From NCBI GenBank assembly GCA_947568835.1, contig OX387612.1, forward strand, positions 2,790,001 to 2,854,000: a DNA stretch of 64,000 nucleotides, read 5' to 3'. Position numbers and translations under genes: made by a program. Position 1 is the stretch's first letter. Every line of letters begins with the position of its first letter. The notes beneath the pieces were generated by a model. The model did not search any database and was not told the origin of the DNA. It saw only the letters and a program-made list of their open reading frames with translations. Shown piece by piece: positions 23,701-35,031 of this stretch. The DNA comes from Protonemura montana (Eukaryota; Arthropoda; Insecta; Plecoptera; Nemouridae).

Positions 23701-26700
23701 TCCAATAGACCTGAGTTAGCTCCCACTCCAATAGACCTGAGTAAGGTCCCACTCCAATAGACCTGATTAAGCTCCCACTCCAATAGACCTGAGTTAGCTC
23801 TAACTCCAATAGACCTAAGTAAGCTCCAACTTTAATAGACCTGAGTAAGCTCCCACTCCAATAGACCTGAGTAAGCTCCCACTCCAATAGACCTGAGTGA
23901 GCACCCACTCCAATAAAGCTGAGTAAGCTCCCACTCCAATAGACCTGAGTAAGCTCTCACTCCAATAGACCTGAGTAAGCTCCCACTCCAATAGACCTGA
24001 GTAAGCTCCAACTCCAATAGACCTGAGTAAGCTCCCACTCCAATACACCTGAGTAAGCTCCCACTCCAATAGATCTGAGTTAGCTCCCGATACAACAGCC
24101 ATTGAGCCAAGTTTACAAGTCCAGTAATTCAGACGCATCTCCTTGGTGACAGACAACCAGATCATCTTAACTTCTGGTTTGTTGCTAAACTGTACGTAGA
24201 AGAACTGATACTGCGTGTGACCCTGACCAATTCCGACTAGTCAAGGATGTCGAGACAGTAGTTGATTAATCTTTTATAACAGGAGAAAAGTCAGACGAGA
24301 TTTTTCTCTTAAAAGAGTAACTGAACATAATAGTTACTAAAATTCAAGAAAAAAATAACTTATCATTGGATCCAAAAACGCGTGACAAATCCTGATTAAT
24401 TTTTTGTGAAGAAAAATTTGAATTAGTTTTGAAAAAGAAAAATATTTTGTATTTTCAGGAAATATGCTGGTTTTAACATATCGTTCAAACTCAATTTAAG
24501 CATATATTTATTTTTCAAAACGCTCCGTAACTTCCATAAAACAGCGATGATTTTGTTGAAATGTTTGGCAACGCATATTTCAAACAGTGAAGGTTTTCAA
24601 GTTTCTCTTTGGTTTGGTTTGTCAGCTCCACTTAATGTTAACCAACCGCACTTCTTTATAACCTGACACTTGACTCAACACTCGAACCACTGAAGATCGT
24701 CTTGAAATTCACAGAACCTCCTGTCACAGCAGCAACTCCAACCAAACCAACAACCAAAGTAACGACGACTAAAGAACCAAACTCTCCGTCATCTTCAGCA
24801 GAAATACCCAAAGTGAATAAGGAGATCCAAACTGTTTCACCTTTGAAAGATGAATTTGCTGGGACTGCTGAAGTGGAAACATCAACCGAAGGTTTCTGTT
24901 TGTAGCATGATTTCTGTTTTTTTTTTGGCATTGTACGACATTTTGTTGTTAGAGTACAATACTGTACATGTCGTTTTGAAAAGCTTTCCTATCATTTATA
25001 TGTTTTTACACGTTTACATTCCAGTTAAACTGAAGACATGGCACCTGTCAATTACACCTGCAGAGTTTGGAACCATAACAAGACGCGAGACACGAACTGT
25101 GCTCTGCAAGGCTGACCTTGGAACGAAACTGACAGAATGCGGCTTCAGTATTGACACAAAAGACAAGGAAAACTACTTCAACATGACCATGGGGTCAGTG
25201 ACTGGAGCGGAGGCTAAACTTGGACTGTTTTCTGTGAAATACCGCGGACTTGGACTGGACAAAGGGGAATGTGGCATCGAACTAAAGCCCACTGACGAAT
25301 ACAACGACGAACCATTCCTCGTTGGCTGCAGAGCGCGCACAGAGCACGGCGGATGGAAGTACAACTACACGCACATTTTAGACAGTAGTAAGTTCTTATT
25401 GGTTTCATAACAAATTGCTAAATAACTAATAATCGAAATATAAAGCTATATGCAAAATAAATTTCAATTACTTAACAACCCCCCCCCCCCCCCCCCAGAT
25501 ATCAGGGAACCACTACAAATCATAACAAACTTATTAAAATCATATTCATTGTTCTTATTATTTCAGCTTGGAACCCCGATAGAATAAAGCTAAAGACGAC
25601 ACCGCGCTTGCCGTTCCTTCTTCCCAGCTCCAGCCTGACCTTGCGATGCGACGCTTATGATGCAAACACTCAACTTAAAAAGTGCAGCTTCACGTTGCCA
25701 GGCGAGAATAAAGTTGACATCGACCAGGACTACCAACCGAGTCCACCTCACAACTTGACGTACGTGGGCAATGGACTGGACAGGGGTCACTGTGGGGTCT
25801 TCATACCCAACATCGACACACTCGACACAATCAACACCAACTCCATCACGTGCGACATCGAGTCTAGATATAAAAAAAAGGCGATTTACTTCACCAAAGA
25901 GATCCGCATCATTGTGACTGGTGAGTCGATAATCGAGTGTTTAAATCCAGCAAATGCATGTTTTATTAGCAGCTTGTATTTTGGCCACCAAAACAAGGAC
26001 TCAGTAAACTTTTGAAGCAGGTTTCGTAAGAGTGTGAGGTACGTGATGATGTACTGTGATATTCAAGAGACTGTTAATTTTGTTCTGAAAACAATTGAAG
26101 CATGTTTTTTTCTCAAAGCACTAAACTAGAATGAAGGGTTTAATATGCTATTTTATGTCATATCATCTTCACAATTAAAACTCCGACATCACTTAAATAA
26201 AGTAAGCTCCACGTTAGGCAGGGTGCGATGGGACAAGGTGGGTTCTTGGCACGCTGCAAGCACAGCCATGGTGTGGTTCATACCCCACGACCTCCAGGCA
26301 AGGCTGGGACACGAGGCATGGGACATGAGGGCAGGGTCCAGGTTAGGCAGGGCGCGATGGGACAGGGTGGGTTCTTGGCACGCTGCAAGCACAGCCATGG
26401 TGTGATTCATACCCCACGACCTCCAGGCAAGGCTGGGACACGAGGCATGGGACATGGGGGCAGGGTCCAGGCAAGGCTGGCACACGAGGCATGGGACATG
26501 GGGCAGGGTTCACGTTAGACAGGGCGCGATAGGACAGGGTAGGTTCTTGGCACACTGCAAGCACAGCCATGGTGTGGTTCATACCCCACGACCACCAGAC
26601 AAGGCTGGGACACGAGACATGGGACATGGGGGCAGGGTCCACGTTATGCAGGGTGCGATGGGACAGGGTGGGTTCTTGGCACGCTGCAAGCACAGCCATG

Positions 26701-29700
26701 GTGTGGTTCATAACTCACGACCTCCAGGCAAGGCTGGGACACGAGGCATGGGACATGATGGCAGGATCTACGTTAGGCAGGGCGCGATGGGACAGGGTGG
26801 GTTCTTGGCACGCTGCAAGCACAGCCATTTTGTGGTTTCTACCCCACGACCTCCAGGCAAGGCTGAGACACTAGACATGGGACATGGGGACAATCAGATA
26901 AATTAACTACACAGCTACACTTTCAATTATTTTTCTTTCAAGTCCCGCCTGTCGGAGGTCCAACACTCTCCGTCTCGCCCTCTACTGACCCGACCAACCT
27001 GACGGTGACCTTCGCATGCGTCGCCCCGCCCAGCCGTCCTCCCGCCTCCATCGCCTGGTACTTGGGAGACAAACCAGTGTCTGCTGGCAAGATCAGCGAG
27101 GAGCCGGTTGACGAATGGAGGTGGTGGAGAGACTCGGAAACAACCACACAGTCTGTTAAGCTGAACCTGACTGACAACGTTGACTTGAAGAGTTTAACTT
27201 GCGTCATGAGTCACATGGGTTTTGACGGCACAAGGAATTCGTCACTAAAATTTGAGAACGGTAAATAATAATAAAAGTAAAAACGTTGCGAGTGCCACCC
27301 GGGCTCCAGTTGTAGTGGAAATCATCCATTTTCTGAGTCCCAGGCGAAGAGTATAGTCTCTCCCATCTTGCTACATCCGGCTTAGAACGGTCAAACGTGG
27401 TTGATATTTGTTGGTCCCTGCAATGCTTTATATGAACTGGGATCCGGTCAGGCTACGCCGTGGTTTGACAGAAGACTTTCTGGTCTTTGGACTTACCATT
27501 GTCTTAACGCAGTGGGCTTGTACTGCGTGACAACACTAAAAAGTAAGGTTATGTTCCTACACCTATTCCTATTCCAGCCGCGCCGGAAGGATACCCAACA
27601 ATCTCTATCACGTCTGGTGTTGTCAAGGCAAACTCTACGGTGATCTTCTCGTGCGTCGCCCCGCCCAGCCATCCTCCCGCCTCTATCACCTGGTACTTGG
27701 GAGACAAACCAGTGTCTGCTGACAAGATCAGCGAGGAGCCGGTTGACCAATGGAGGTGGTGGTGTTTCCGGGTGGAAACAACCACACAGTCTGTCACGTT
27801 GAACCTGATTGACAGCCATGAAGGAAAGAACATAGAATGTGTCATGAATCACGTGGCTTTGGCTAGGAGTAGAATCTCGTCGCTGCCAATAAGCTTTAAG
27901 ATGGGTGAGTGATCATCACGACTGCGTACGTTAAATAAGCTATTTAAAGGTTTAATAAACGTTTAAAAATTAGCAAAATTAGCAAAATACCAGACGCTAA
28001 CTTAGATGGCGTTTTAAAAATCCATTTAAAGAAACAGATATATTGTAAGCTCCCTTTCCAATAGACCTTAGTAAAATCCCACTCCAATCGACCTGAGTAA
28101 GCTCCCACTCCCATAGACCTGAGTAAGCTCCCACTCCAATAGACCTGAGTAAGCTCCCACTCCAATAGACCTGAGTTAGCTTCCACTCCAATAGACCTGA
28201 GTAAGCTCCCACTCCAATAGACCTGAGTAAGCTCCCACTCCAATATACCTGAGTAAGCTCCCACTCCAATAGACCTGAGTAAGCTCCCACTCTAATAGAC
28301 CTGAGTAAGCTCCCACTCCAATAGACCTGAGTAAGCTCCCACTCCAATATACCTGAGTAAGCTCCCACTCCAATAGACCTGAGTAAGCTCCCACTCTAAT
28401 AGACCTGAGTAAGCTCCCACTTCAATAGACCTGAGTAAGCTCCCACTCCAATAGACCTGAGTAAGCTCCCACTCCAATAGACCTGAGTAAGCTCCCACTT
28501 CAATAGACCTGAGTAAGCTCCCACTCCAATATACCTGAGTAAGCTCCCACTCCAATAGACCTGAGTAAGCTCCCACTCTAATAGACCTGAGTAAGCTCCC
28601 ACTCTAATAGACCTGAGTAAGCTCCCACTTCAATAGACCTGAGTAAGCTCCCACTCCAATATACCTGAGTAAGCTCCCACTCCAATAGACCTGAGTAAGC
28701 TCCCACTCTAATAGACCTGAGTAAGCTCCCACTCCAATAGACCTGAGTAAGCTCCCACTCCAATATACCTGAGTAAGCTCCCACTCCAATAGACCTGAGT
28801 AAGCTCCCACTCCAATAGACCTGAGTAAGCTCCCACTCCAATAGACCTGAGTAAGCTCCCACTCCAATAGACCTGAGTAAGCTCCCACTCCAATAGACCT
28901 GAGTAAGCTCCCACTCCAATAGACCTGAGTAAGCTCCCACTCCAATAGACCAGAGTAAGCAGTAAGCACGTACTCCAAAGTTTGTGGTAATTGTCAATTG
29001 CGTTGTCTGAGAGGTTGGTTTTCTTCGGAAAAGATTGAAGTTCATAAAACTATGACCTTTCAGCTTCCGCTGAGGACAGCTCTACCGCCATCTTGATCGG
29101 AGTGCTGTCAGCTGTCTTGATAGTGGTCGGCATCGTCGCAGGGGGCGTCTTCACCTTCGTCAAGAAAAAGGCCTGCTTCAAAAGTGAGTTTTATTAAAAT
29201 ATTTGCTGAGTTACACTTGCATTTTCAGTTTCTTTGTTTATATGATTTATTCCAGAACCTAAACGTTTATCTAAAAAAGTAGATACACTTTGTACTGTTA
29301 ACTGAAAGTAACTTTTTAAACTGGGTTTTAATTGGGTAACTTTCAAGCATATATAATATAAAATTATCTTTGCAAGGCAATGAGGAACCCGTCGAGCAGA
29401 GAGTGGTCCGAGAGTGCGAGTCTTACCTGCAACCGCGGTGCGTTGAAGAGGAACCTGCTGGCGAAGAATCAAGATATCCGCTCTATGAATGTGAGTCAAT
29501 TTAATGTGAACTTGTTTCTTATATCCTAGTTCGTCCTCAATGCAAGGTTGTAAGGTTGACTCAGGACCCTCTGTGTTCCTATGTTGGGATGGTGAAAACA
29601 AGACAAGGTAACATTTGGCAAGGTGGGTCTAAATCTGATAGAAGTAACATTAAGTGTACACGGAAAGTGAGCCAATTGAAAACAAAAATTGTTGACATAA

Positions 29701-32275
29701 ACTTTAATTAAACTCATATTTAAAATTTATTTCCTTTTAGCTTTACAATGTATAATGAGTGGTAAAATGTGTTGATCAACAGGCTGTGTGGCAGGGAATG
29801 CCAGGACAGTGGTAAAGTGTGTTGATCACCAGGCTGTGTGGCAGGGAATGCCAGGACAGGTGTGGTAAAGTGTGTTGATCACCAGGCTGTGTGGCAGGGA
29901 ATGCCAGGACAGGTGTGGTAAAGTGTGTTGATCACCTGGCTGTGTGGCAGGGAATGCCAGGACAGGTGTGGTAAAGTGTGTTGATCACCAGGCTGTGTGG
30001 CAGGGAATGCCAGGACAGGTGTGGTAAAGTGTGTTGATCACCAGGCTGTGTGGCAGGGAAAAAAAGGACAGGTGTGGTAAAGTGTGTTGATCACCAGGCT
30101 GTGTGGCAGGGAATGCCAGGACAGGTGTGGTAAAGTGTGTTGATCACCTGGCTGTGTGGCAGGGAATGCCAGGACAGGTGTGGTAAAGTGTGTTGATCAC
30201 CAGGCTGTGTGGTAGGGAATACCAGGACAGGTGTGGTAAAGTGTGTTGATCACCAGGCTGTGTGGCAGGGAATGCCAGGACAGGTGTGGTAAAGTGTGTT
30301 GATCACCAGGCTGTGTGGTAGGGAATGCCAGGACAGGTGTGGTAAAGTGTGCTGATCACCAGGCTGTGTGGCAGGGAATGCCAGGACAGGTGTGGTAAAG
30401 TGTGTTGATCAACAGGCTGTGTGGCAGGGAATACCAGGACAGGTGTGGTAAAGTGTGTTGATCACCAGGCTGTGTGGTAGGGAATGCCAGGACAGGTGTG
30501 GTAAAGTGTGTTGATCACCAGGCTGTGTGGCAGGGAATGCCAGGACAGGTGTGGTAAAGTGTGTTGATCACCTGGCTGTGTGGTAGGGAATGCCAGGACA
30601 GGTGTGGTAAAGTGTGTTGATCACCAGACTGTGTGGCAGGGAATGCTAGGACAGGTGTGGTAAAGTGTGTTGATCACCAGGCTGTGTGGCTGGGAATGCC
30701 AGGACAGGTGTGGTAAAGTGTGTTGATCACCAGGCTGTGTGGCAGGGAATGCCAGGACAGGTGTGGTAAAGTGTGTTGATCACCAGGCTGTGTGGCAGGG
30801 AATGCCAGGACAGGTGTGGTAAAGTGTGTTGATCACCAGGCTGTGTGGCAGGGAATGCCAGGACAGGTGTGGTAAAGTGTGTTGATCACCAGGCTGTGTG
30901 GCAGGGAATGCCAGGACAGGTGTGGTAAAGTGTGTTGATCACCAGGCTGTGTGGCAGGGAATGCCAGGACAGGTGTGGTAAAGTGTGTTGATCACCAGGC
31001 TGTGTGGCAGGGAATGCCAGGACAGGTGTGGTAAAGTGTGTTGATCACCAGGCTGTGTGGCAGGGAATGCCAGGACAGGTGTGGTAAAGTGTGTTGATCA
31101 CCAGGCTGTGTGGCAGGGAATACCAGGACAGGTGTGGTAAAGTGTGTTGATCACCACGCTGTGTGGCAGGGAATGCCAGGACAGGTGTGGTAAAGTGCGT
31201 TGATCACCTGGCTGTGTGGTAGGGAATGCCAGGACAGGTGTGGTAAAGTGTGTTGATCACCAGGCTGTGTGGCAGGGAATACCAGGACAGGTGTGGTAAA
31301 GTGTGTTGATCACCAGGCTGTGTGGCAGGGAATGCCAGGACAGGTGTGGTAAAGTGTGTTGATCACCAGGCTGTGTGGCAGGGAATGCCAGGACAGGTGT
31401 GGTAAAGTGTGTTGATCACCAGGCTGTGTGGCAGGGAATGCCAGGACAGGTGTGGTAAAGTGTGTTGATCACCAGGTTGTGTGGCAGGGAATGCCAGGAC
31501 AGGTGTGGTAAAGTGTGTTGATCAACAGGCTGTGTGGCAGGGAATGCCAGGACAGGTGTGGTAAAGTGTGTTGATCACCAGGCTGTGTGGCAGGGAATGC
31601 CCGGACAGGTGTGGTAAAGTGTGTTGATCACCAGGCTGTGTGGCAGGGAATGCCAGGACAGGTGTGGTAAAGTGTGTTGATCACCAGGCTGTGTGGTAGG
31701 GAATGCCAGGACAGGTGTGGTAAAGTGTGTTATTACCTGGCTATGTTACAGCTGTAGGAGATGCCAGCACGATCTTGGCTGGTCAGGGCGCTCTACCACT
31801 GTCCCGACAAGAACTTATGAAGAATTTGCAAACTGAAGGTAAGTTGTGCTACGTCACAGCAATGCCCAAGCGTTGGTACAGTAATTTACCTTTTTTCTTT
31901 AAATTGATTTTTATATTTGAGTGTGCCAAATAATTTTCCTTCCCTTTCTTTATCTCGCCAGCTTTCTTTATCTTTTACTTGAACTTATTTCCCAATTCTC
32001 ACCTCTTTTCTTCACATCTTCTTGTACTTTAGAAACCATCTTTGTATATATAAGTATACACTCCTGTTTCAACACAAATATAAATGTAAAATGAGGGTTC
32101 AATGTCTTTATTTCTTATTATTTACCCAAATAACTTAGGGAACTTTATGTAAGGTAAATCAATATGAGATTTATATCTGATCCAATTGATTTGTTTTGTA
32201 GCTTCGCGGAGGGCTCCAGTTGGTCAAGCTGCACCAACGTACCTGGAACTACTGAACGATCAAGAAGACCAATAG
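17720..32275 (+). CDS. Immunoglobulin-superfamily single-pass membrane receptor, 13 exons
   Basis: Exons: 17720-17801, 19107-19481, 20439-20768, 22339-22674, 24715-24891, 25025-25387, 25567-25920, 26943-27260, 27578-27904, 29064-29183, 29377-29490, 31752-31838 and 32202-32275, giving 1018 residues. Every intron is phase 1, the signature of exon-shuffled Ig domains. Exon 1 is a signal peptide (MQVIAVTTLLYFVLCSSW from the second ATG). Exons 2, 3, 4, 6, 7, 8 and 9 each encode one Ig-like domain. Exon 5 is a Thr/Pro-rich stalk with a weaker acceptor and donor. Exons 8 and 9 are C2-type (CVAPPSxPPASIxWYLGD) and near-identical in the middle. Exon 10 is the membrane segment (AILIGVLSAVLIVVGIVAGG). 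The tail ends APTYLELLNDQEDQ, with a YxxL motif. Long introns are filled with minisatellites. A cell-adhesion or immune-recognition role is inferred, and no orthologue is recognised. Confidence 0.85.
18040..19052. repeat. 92-bp tandem array, about 11 copies, intron 1 of Ig receptor
   Basis: The unit contains ATGACGACTTCCAATCACAT, CAGATGTTTCTGTGAGCTAG and CAACTTATAGTTGAACATTT. Variants (GTTAT or GCCAT, ATTC or AGTC) recur in blocks. It ends about 55 bp before the exon 2 acceptor. Confidence 0.95.
19905..20180 (-). mobile_element. tRNA-like SINE, near-complete copy
   Basis: On the minus strand it holds a 5' module (AAAATGGAGTTACTCGAGTT, then GAGTGACTGTGAGTATTCAC), a tRNA-like part with A box (TAGCTCAATGGTTCAGAGCA) and a decayed B box, and a tail (TTTGGGCATCAATTTTTGAG). 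The tRNA-like promoter sits in the middle of the element rather than at its 5' end. Confidence 0.8.
20178..20368. mobile_element. Palindrome of two tRNA-like SINE tails
   Basis: Two tails of about 90 bp face each other. The left reads TTGCAAACGCTTGCAA to TTGATGCCCAAA. The right is its reverse complement (TTTTTGAGATGGTTATAGTG to GCAAGCGTTTGCAATTTAAA). No tRNA-like part is present, so this copy has foldback structure. Confidence 0.8.
20957..21569 (+). mobile_element. MITE with TTAA flanks
   Basis: Both ends are flanked by TTAA (20953-20956 and 21570-21573). The terminal inverted repeats are AGGGGTCTTTATCCTTGAA and, from the other side, AGAGGTTATTACCCTTGAA, 15 of 19 matching. TTAA duplication suits the piggyBac superfamily. 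There is no coding capacity. A second copy lies inverted at 51540-52085. Confidence 0.7.
22138..22235 (+). mobile_element. tRNA-like SINE, tail fragment
   Basis: Sense tail: GTTTGGGCATCAATTGTTGA, AATAATAAAATATCC and GCATTGCAAGCGTATGCAAT, about 100 bp before exon 4 of the Ig receptor. Confidence 0.75.
22885..24088. repeat. 26-bp tandem array, about 46 copies, intron 4 of Ig receptor
   Basis: The unit combines CTCCCACTCCAATAGACCTG and AGTAAG. Units are point-variant. The same unit forms a second array at 28052-28965 in another intron of this gene. Minus-strand open frames repeating every 26 residues are a by-product of the period. Confidence 0.97.
25479..25496 (+). repeat. Homopolymer C run (18 C)
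   Basis: A run of 18 C lies 70 bp upstream of the exon 7 acceptor in the Ig-receptor gene. Its exact length may be affected by sequencing. Confidence 0.9.
26216..26892. repeat. 129-bp tandem array, about 5 copies, intron 7 of Ig receptor
   Basis: The unit contains GGTGGGTTCTTGGCACGCTG, CACAGCCATGGTGTGGTTCA and the 44-bp motif GGCAAGGCTGGGACACGAGG. The 44-bp submotif is doubled near 26426-26500 and also occurs alone at 2430-2562. Confidence 0.93.
28052..28965. repeat. 26-bp tandem array, about 35 copies, intron 9 of Ig receptor
   Basis: Same unit as at 22885-24088 (CTCCCACTCCAATAGACCTG plus AGTAAG). Longer blocks recur with the variants CTCTAATAG, CTTCAATAG and CCAATATACC, which indicates higher-order duplication. 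Confidence 0.97.
29757..31725. repeat. 53-bp tandem array, about 37 copies, intron 11 of Ig receptor
   Basis: The unit combines GTGTGGTAAAGTGTGTTGAT, CACCAGGCTGTGTGGCAGGG and AATGCCAGGACAG. It is highly homogeneous. The right end merges into the 3' splice site of exon 12 through a diverged unit (GTAAAGTGTGTTATTACCTG, GCTATGTTACAG). Confidence 0.97.
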
Positions 32276-32421
32276 TAGCAAGAGGATTGTTTATAGGATA
32301 CGGTCATTTAATTTAGTTTTTAAACATTAACCTCACTTTCATGCGTGATGCAACAGATAAACAAGACGAATATTTATTATAAACTATCAAAATATATTCA
32401 TTTATCATTTATAAATACAAA

Positions 32422-32852
32422 TAGGTCATTCCATGTCAAATAGGACCACCCTATGACCAAGACAGACCTAGAATTTCATGAAATTCGGCACACTTGTTCG
32501 GAATGTTAGTTTTAGTAAAAGTATTTTTTCTTTTTTTTACTTGAAGACTTCAATATTAATGGGGTGTTTTTACCCGGCCCCTACGTACGTGTTACTGTAC
32601 TAAATATACATTATCTAGGTATATATGACATCCAAAGAGTTCCAGGAGAGCTCATCTGAAAGGTTAAGCAATTGTTTACTTGAATATATTATAATATTTA
32701 TCACTTGGTTGACAGCAATTTTACCATAGTAAAAAAGAAAAATCCTACTTATAACAACATTCCGAAGAAGAGTGCGTAATTTCATGAAATTCTGAGTCGG
32801 TCATGGTCAAAATTCATTTCTAGTGGTCCTATTTCACATGGAATGACCCAAA
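32422..32852. mobile_element. MITE with long terminal inverted repeats
   Basis: The left end GGTCATTCCATGTCAAATAG and the reverse complement of the right end GGGTCATTCCATGTGAAATA match, and similarity continues for about 100 bp (GAATTTCATGAAATT, TTCGGAATGTT). It lies just after the Ig-receptor stop and has no coding capacity. Confidence 0.75.
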
Positions 32853-32895
32853 TGATTGCAAAATAAAATAATTTTATATTATTATTATATTTTAA

Positions 32896-33135
32896 GAAAA
32901 TGGAGCATTGACTGACGAATTACTGGCTGACAGAAGATGCTCAGTCCGACTACGGTACCTCTTCAAAGCCTTCTGTGGAGAGCCGGCATTGAAAGAAATC
33001 GCAGAGCGCGTTAAGATAAGAACATTGGCCGGAAGAGGAGACCACAACAGAAAACTGTTTCTGCCCAGGTACTAGACGGACTTGGGCCGTTTGTCATTTA
33101 TTGGCAGAACAATAAGAGACTGGAACAATATCTGT
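32896..33135 (+). mobile_element. LINE 3' end: C-terminal fragment of reverse transcriptase ORF
   Basis: Translation gives RRCSVRLRYLFKAFCGE, HNRKLFLPRY, one stop (TAG at about 33073), then GRTIRDWNNI. This is the typical C-terminal tail of non-LTR retrotransposon reverse transcriptases, whose ORFs often end near RTIRDWNxLP. The protein frame is cut upstream, as expected of a 5'-truncated insertion. The AT-rich sequence to about 33655, ending in an ATTCT-type short repeat, may be its 3' UTR and tail. Confidence 0.65.
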
Positions 33136-33756
33136 ATTTGTATTAATTTTTCTCTTAAAAATATGCATTTGCTGCACTGGGGTAAGGTACGAACATACTA
33201 CATGGAACCATAGGTACATATATTTACAACTATAGTCCATTAACCAACAAATAATGATAATTATCAGTAGACAAACATCTAATATACAATTACAAATATA
33301 GTTACACAAAATATAATTGCTAGGAATAGATATAATTTTATTTGATGTTGTTCCTACAATAAGTTAGTAGGTACTAGGAACTTATTATTAGTTTAGTCTG
33401 CATCCCCAGCAAGAAAATGAGTAAAATCAAATCTGCAAAGGACTTTTAGTTACCTACCACTAGTATTACAAAACTACTTAATCTACTAATAAATTAATTT
33501 AATAGATATATCACGATATGATGTAACTAATGGAAAAATGACCTGTTAACTTTATCTTAACTTCACAATTTATTGCAACCAATGGGAAGAAAAAAATGTG
33601 TTCATTCCATTTTATGTATCATCCAAAAGTTATAAATAAACTCCTATTCTATTCTATATATTGGCATTGATATAATTGTAATATTTTTTTGATATTTTTG
33701 AAAAGTCTAGCGGTGAAGAACACGATTTGTTTTTTAATATTATTGCCACCACTACC

Positions 33757-34035
33757 GTCTCAAAAATGTATGGCAAGCGCTTGTAATGTAAATAAGATTT
33801 CATCAAATTCAACGCAGCCAACGTCAAAATGGAGTTACTCGAGATTGAATAGTTGTGACATGGTATCGCGTCACTAGAATCAGAGCGACTGCGAGTATTC
33901 ACAGCCTCTTGGTGCTACTCCTTGGAGATCAAATCTACTAAAATCCTCTCAACAAATTTTGTGTGCAAGTAGCTCAATTGGTTAGAGCAACATCCACAAC
34001 AGTTGGCGATCGGGGTCTAAGTTTCCAATTGAGAA
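33757..34035 (+). mobile_element. tRNA-like SINE, degraded sense copy
   Basis: The 5' module (CGTCAAAATGGAGTTACTCG, TCACTAGAATCAGAGCGACT) is followed by a tRNA-like A box (TAGCTCAATTGGTTAGAGCA) and a decayed B box (CGGGGTCTAAGTTTCC). Confidence 0.75.
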
Positions 34036-35020
34036 AAAAAACTGCAGTACAGGATCTAGAAAAAAGCAATTGTTCAGTTTTGTAGATTTCCCCCCCAAAT
34101 CACTAAATCGTCGAACCTTTCGAGTCCACAAGTATAAATAAAAGGTGTGCAAATCTTGAAAATAAATGGGCCAAAATAGAACAAAAATTCTTCCCCAAAA
34201 ATTTACCTGTGGGTGTCACGATCTCGACCTAGCAATGCATATCACCAATACCAAGCCCCAAAAATCCCTGAAACTGTACGTAATGAACTCACACACAGGC
34301 GCTCCATTGCAACTAGATACCAGGCCAAGGAAAGCTAATCATCTCAAATTGGCTTTAGAAATAATGCCCATTATTCTGCGTGGTATACGTAGCCTATCAA
34401 AAGCTGCAACTCCATCTCAATTGACAAGGTTAACTCAATTGCCTGTATCACCACCACTTGAATTATAATGATGCTGCCACATTCAATTATGTGTTGGAAT
34501 CCAGCCAAAAAGTGTATGAGATCAGCGTAGGTAGGCAATAAAAACGAAATGCCAACAAGTTGAACACGGGTACAGAGATGGGATAGGACAAGAGTAGGGA
34601 CCACGAATAACGCTAGAAAGAAAAAAACCAATCACAATTCTTTCTTCTGAACTTTAATTTCCCTGCAAATACCACTAAATTATGAAGACACAGAATGAAA
34701 ATTCAAAACACACACACATTTTTAACAAAGCAAAATATAAAAGTGTTAAATCAATCGCTTCTCGTGCTCTGCCCCCGAAACGGTACTCACCGATCAAACT
34801 ACGGACGTACTCGCTAAACAATCAAGTGAAACGGACTACACGACCGCGCTTGAGATTCGCAAACACTACGACGGAAAGTACGCGCTACAGCTAGCGTTCA
34901 GAGAGAGAACGGAATGGTTAGGCGAAACAGACGTTCGGCGAACAACAGATGAGAGCTCGCGGCGCGTGATGCCGGCGAGGTTCTTGGCGGCGTTAGGAAA
35001 TGGGTTAACGTTACGTTTTT
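34036..35020. other. Intergenic stretch without a recognised gene
   Basis: Open frames on both strands around 34166-34630 show no family signature. The GC-richer part 34760-35010 contains a minus-strand GTGAGT (at about 34790) but no matching exon. I see nothing else. Confidence 0.5.
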
Positions 35021-35021
35021 G

Positions 35022-35031
35022 TTTATTTATT
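35022..35031 (-). terminator. Poly(A) signals of cyclophilin gene
   Basis: Two overlapping AATAAA hexamers on the minus strand (35027-35022 and 35031-35026) lie about 80 nt past the cyclophilin stop codon. Confidence 0.7.

Noticed and set aside
22733-24165. Several minus-strand open frames repeating GAYSGLLEWELTQVYWSGSL
   Set aside because: The underlying unit is 26 bp, so three units give a 26-residue repeat in every minus frame. They lie in an intron of a well-supported gene. The same applies to 27944-29045.
34166-34631. Overlapping plus and minus frames near 34.2-34.6 kb as a gene
   Set aside because: No family motif, no splice logic with neighbours and unremarkable composition.
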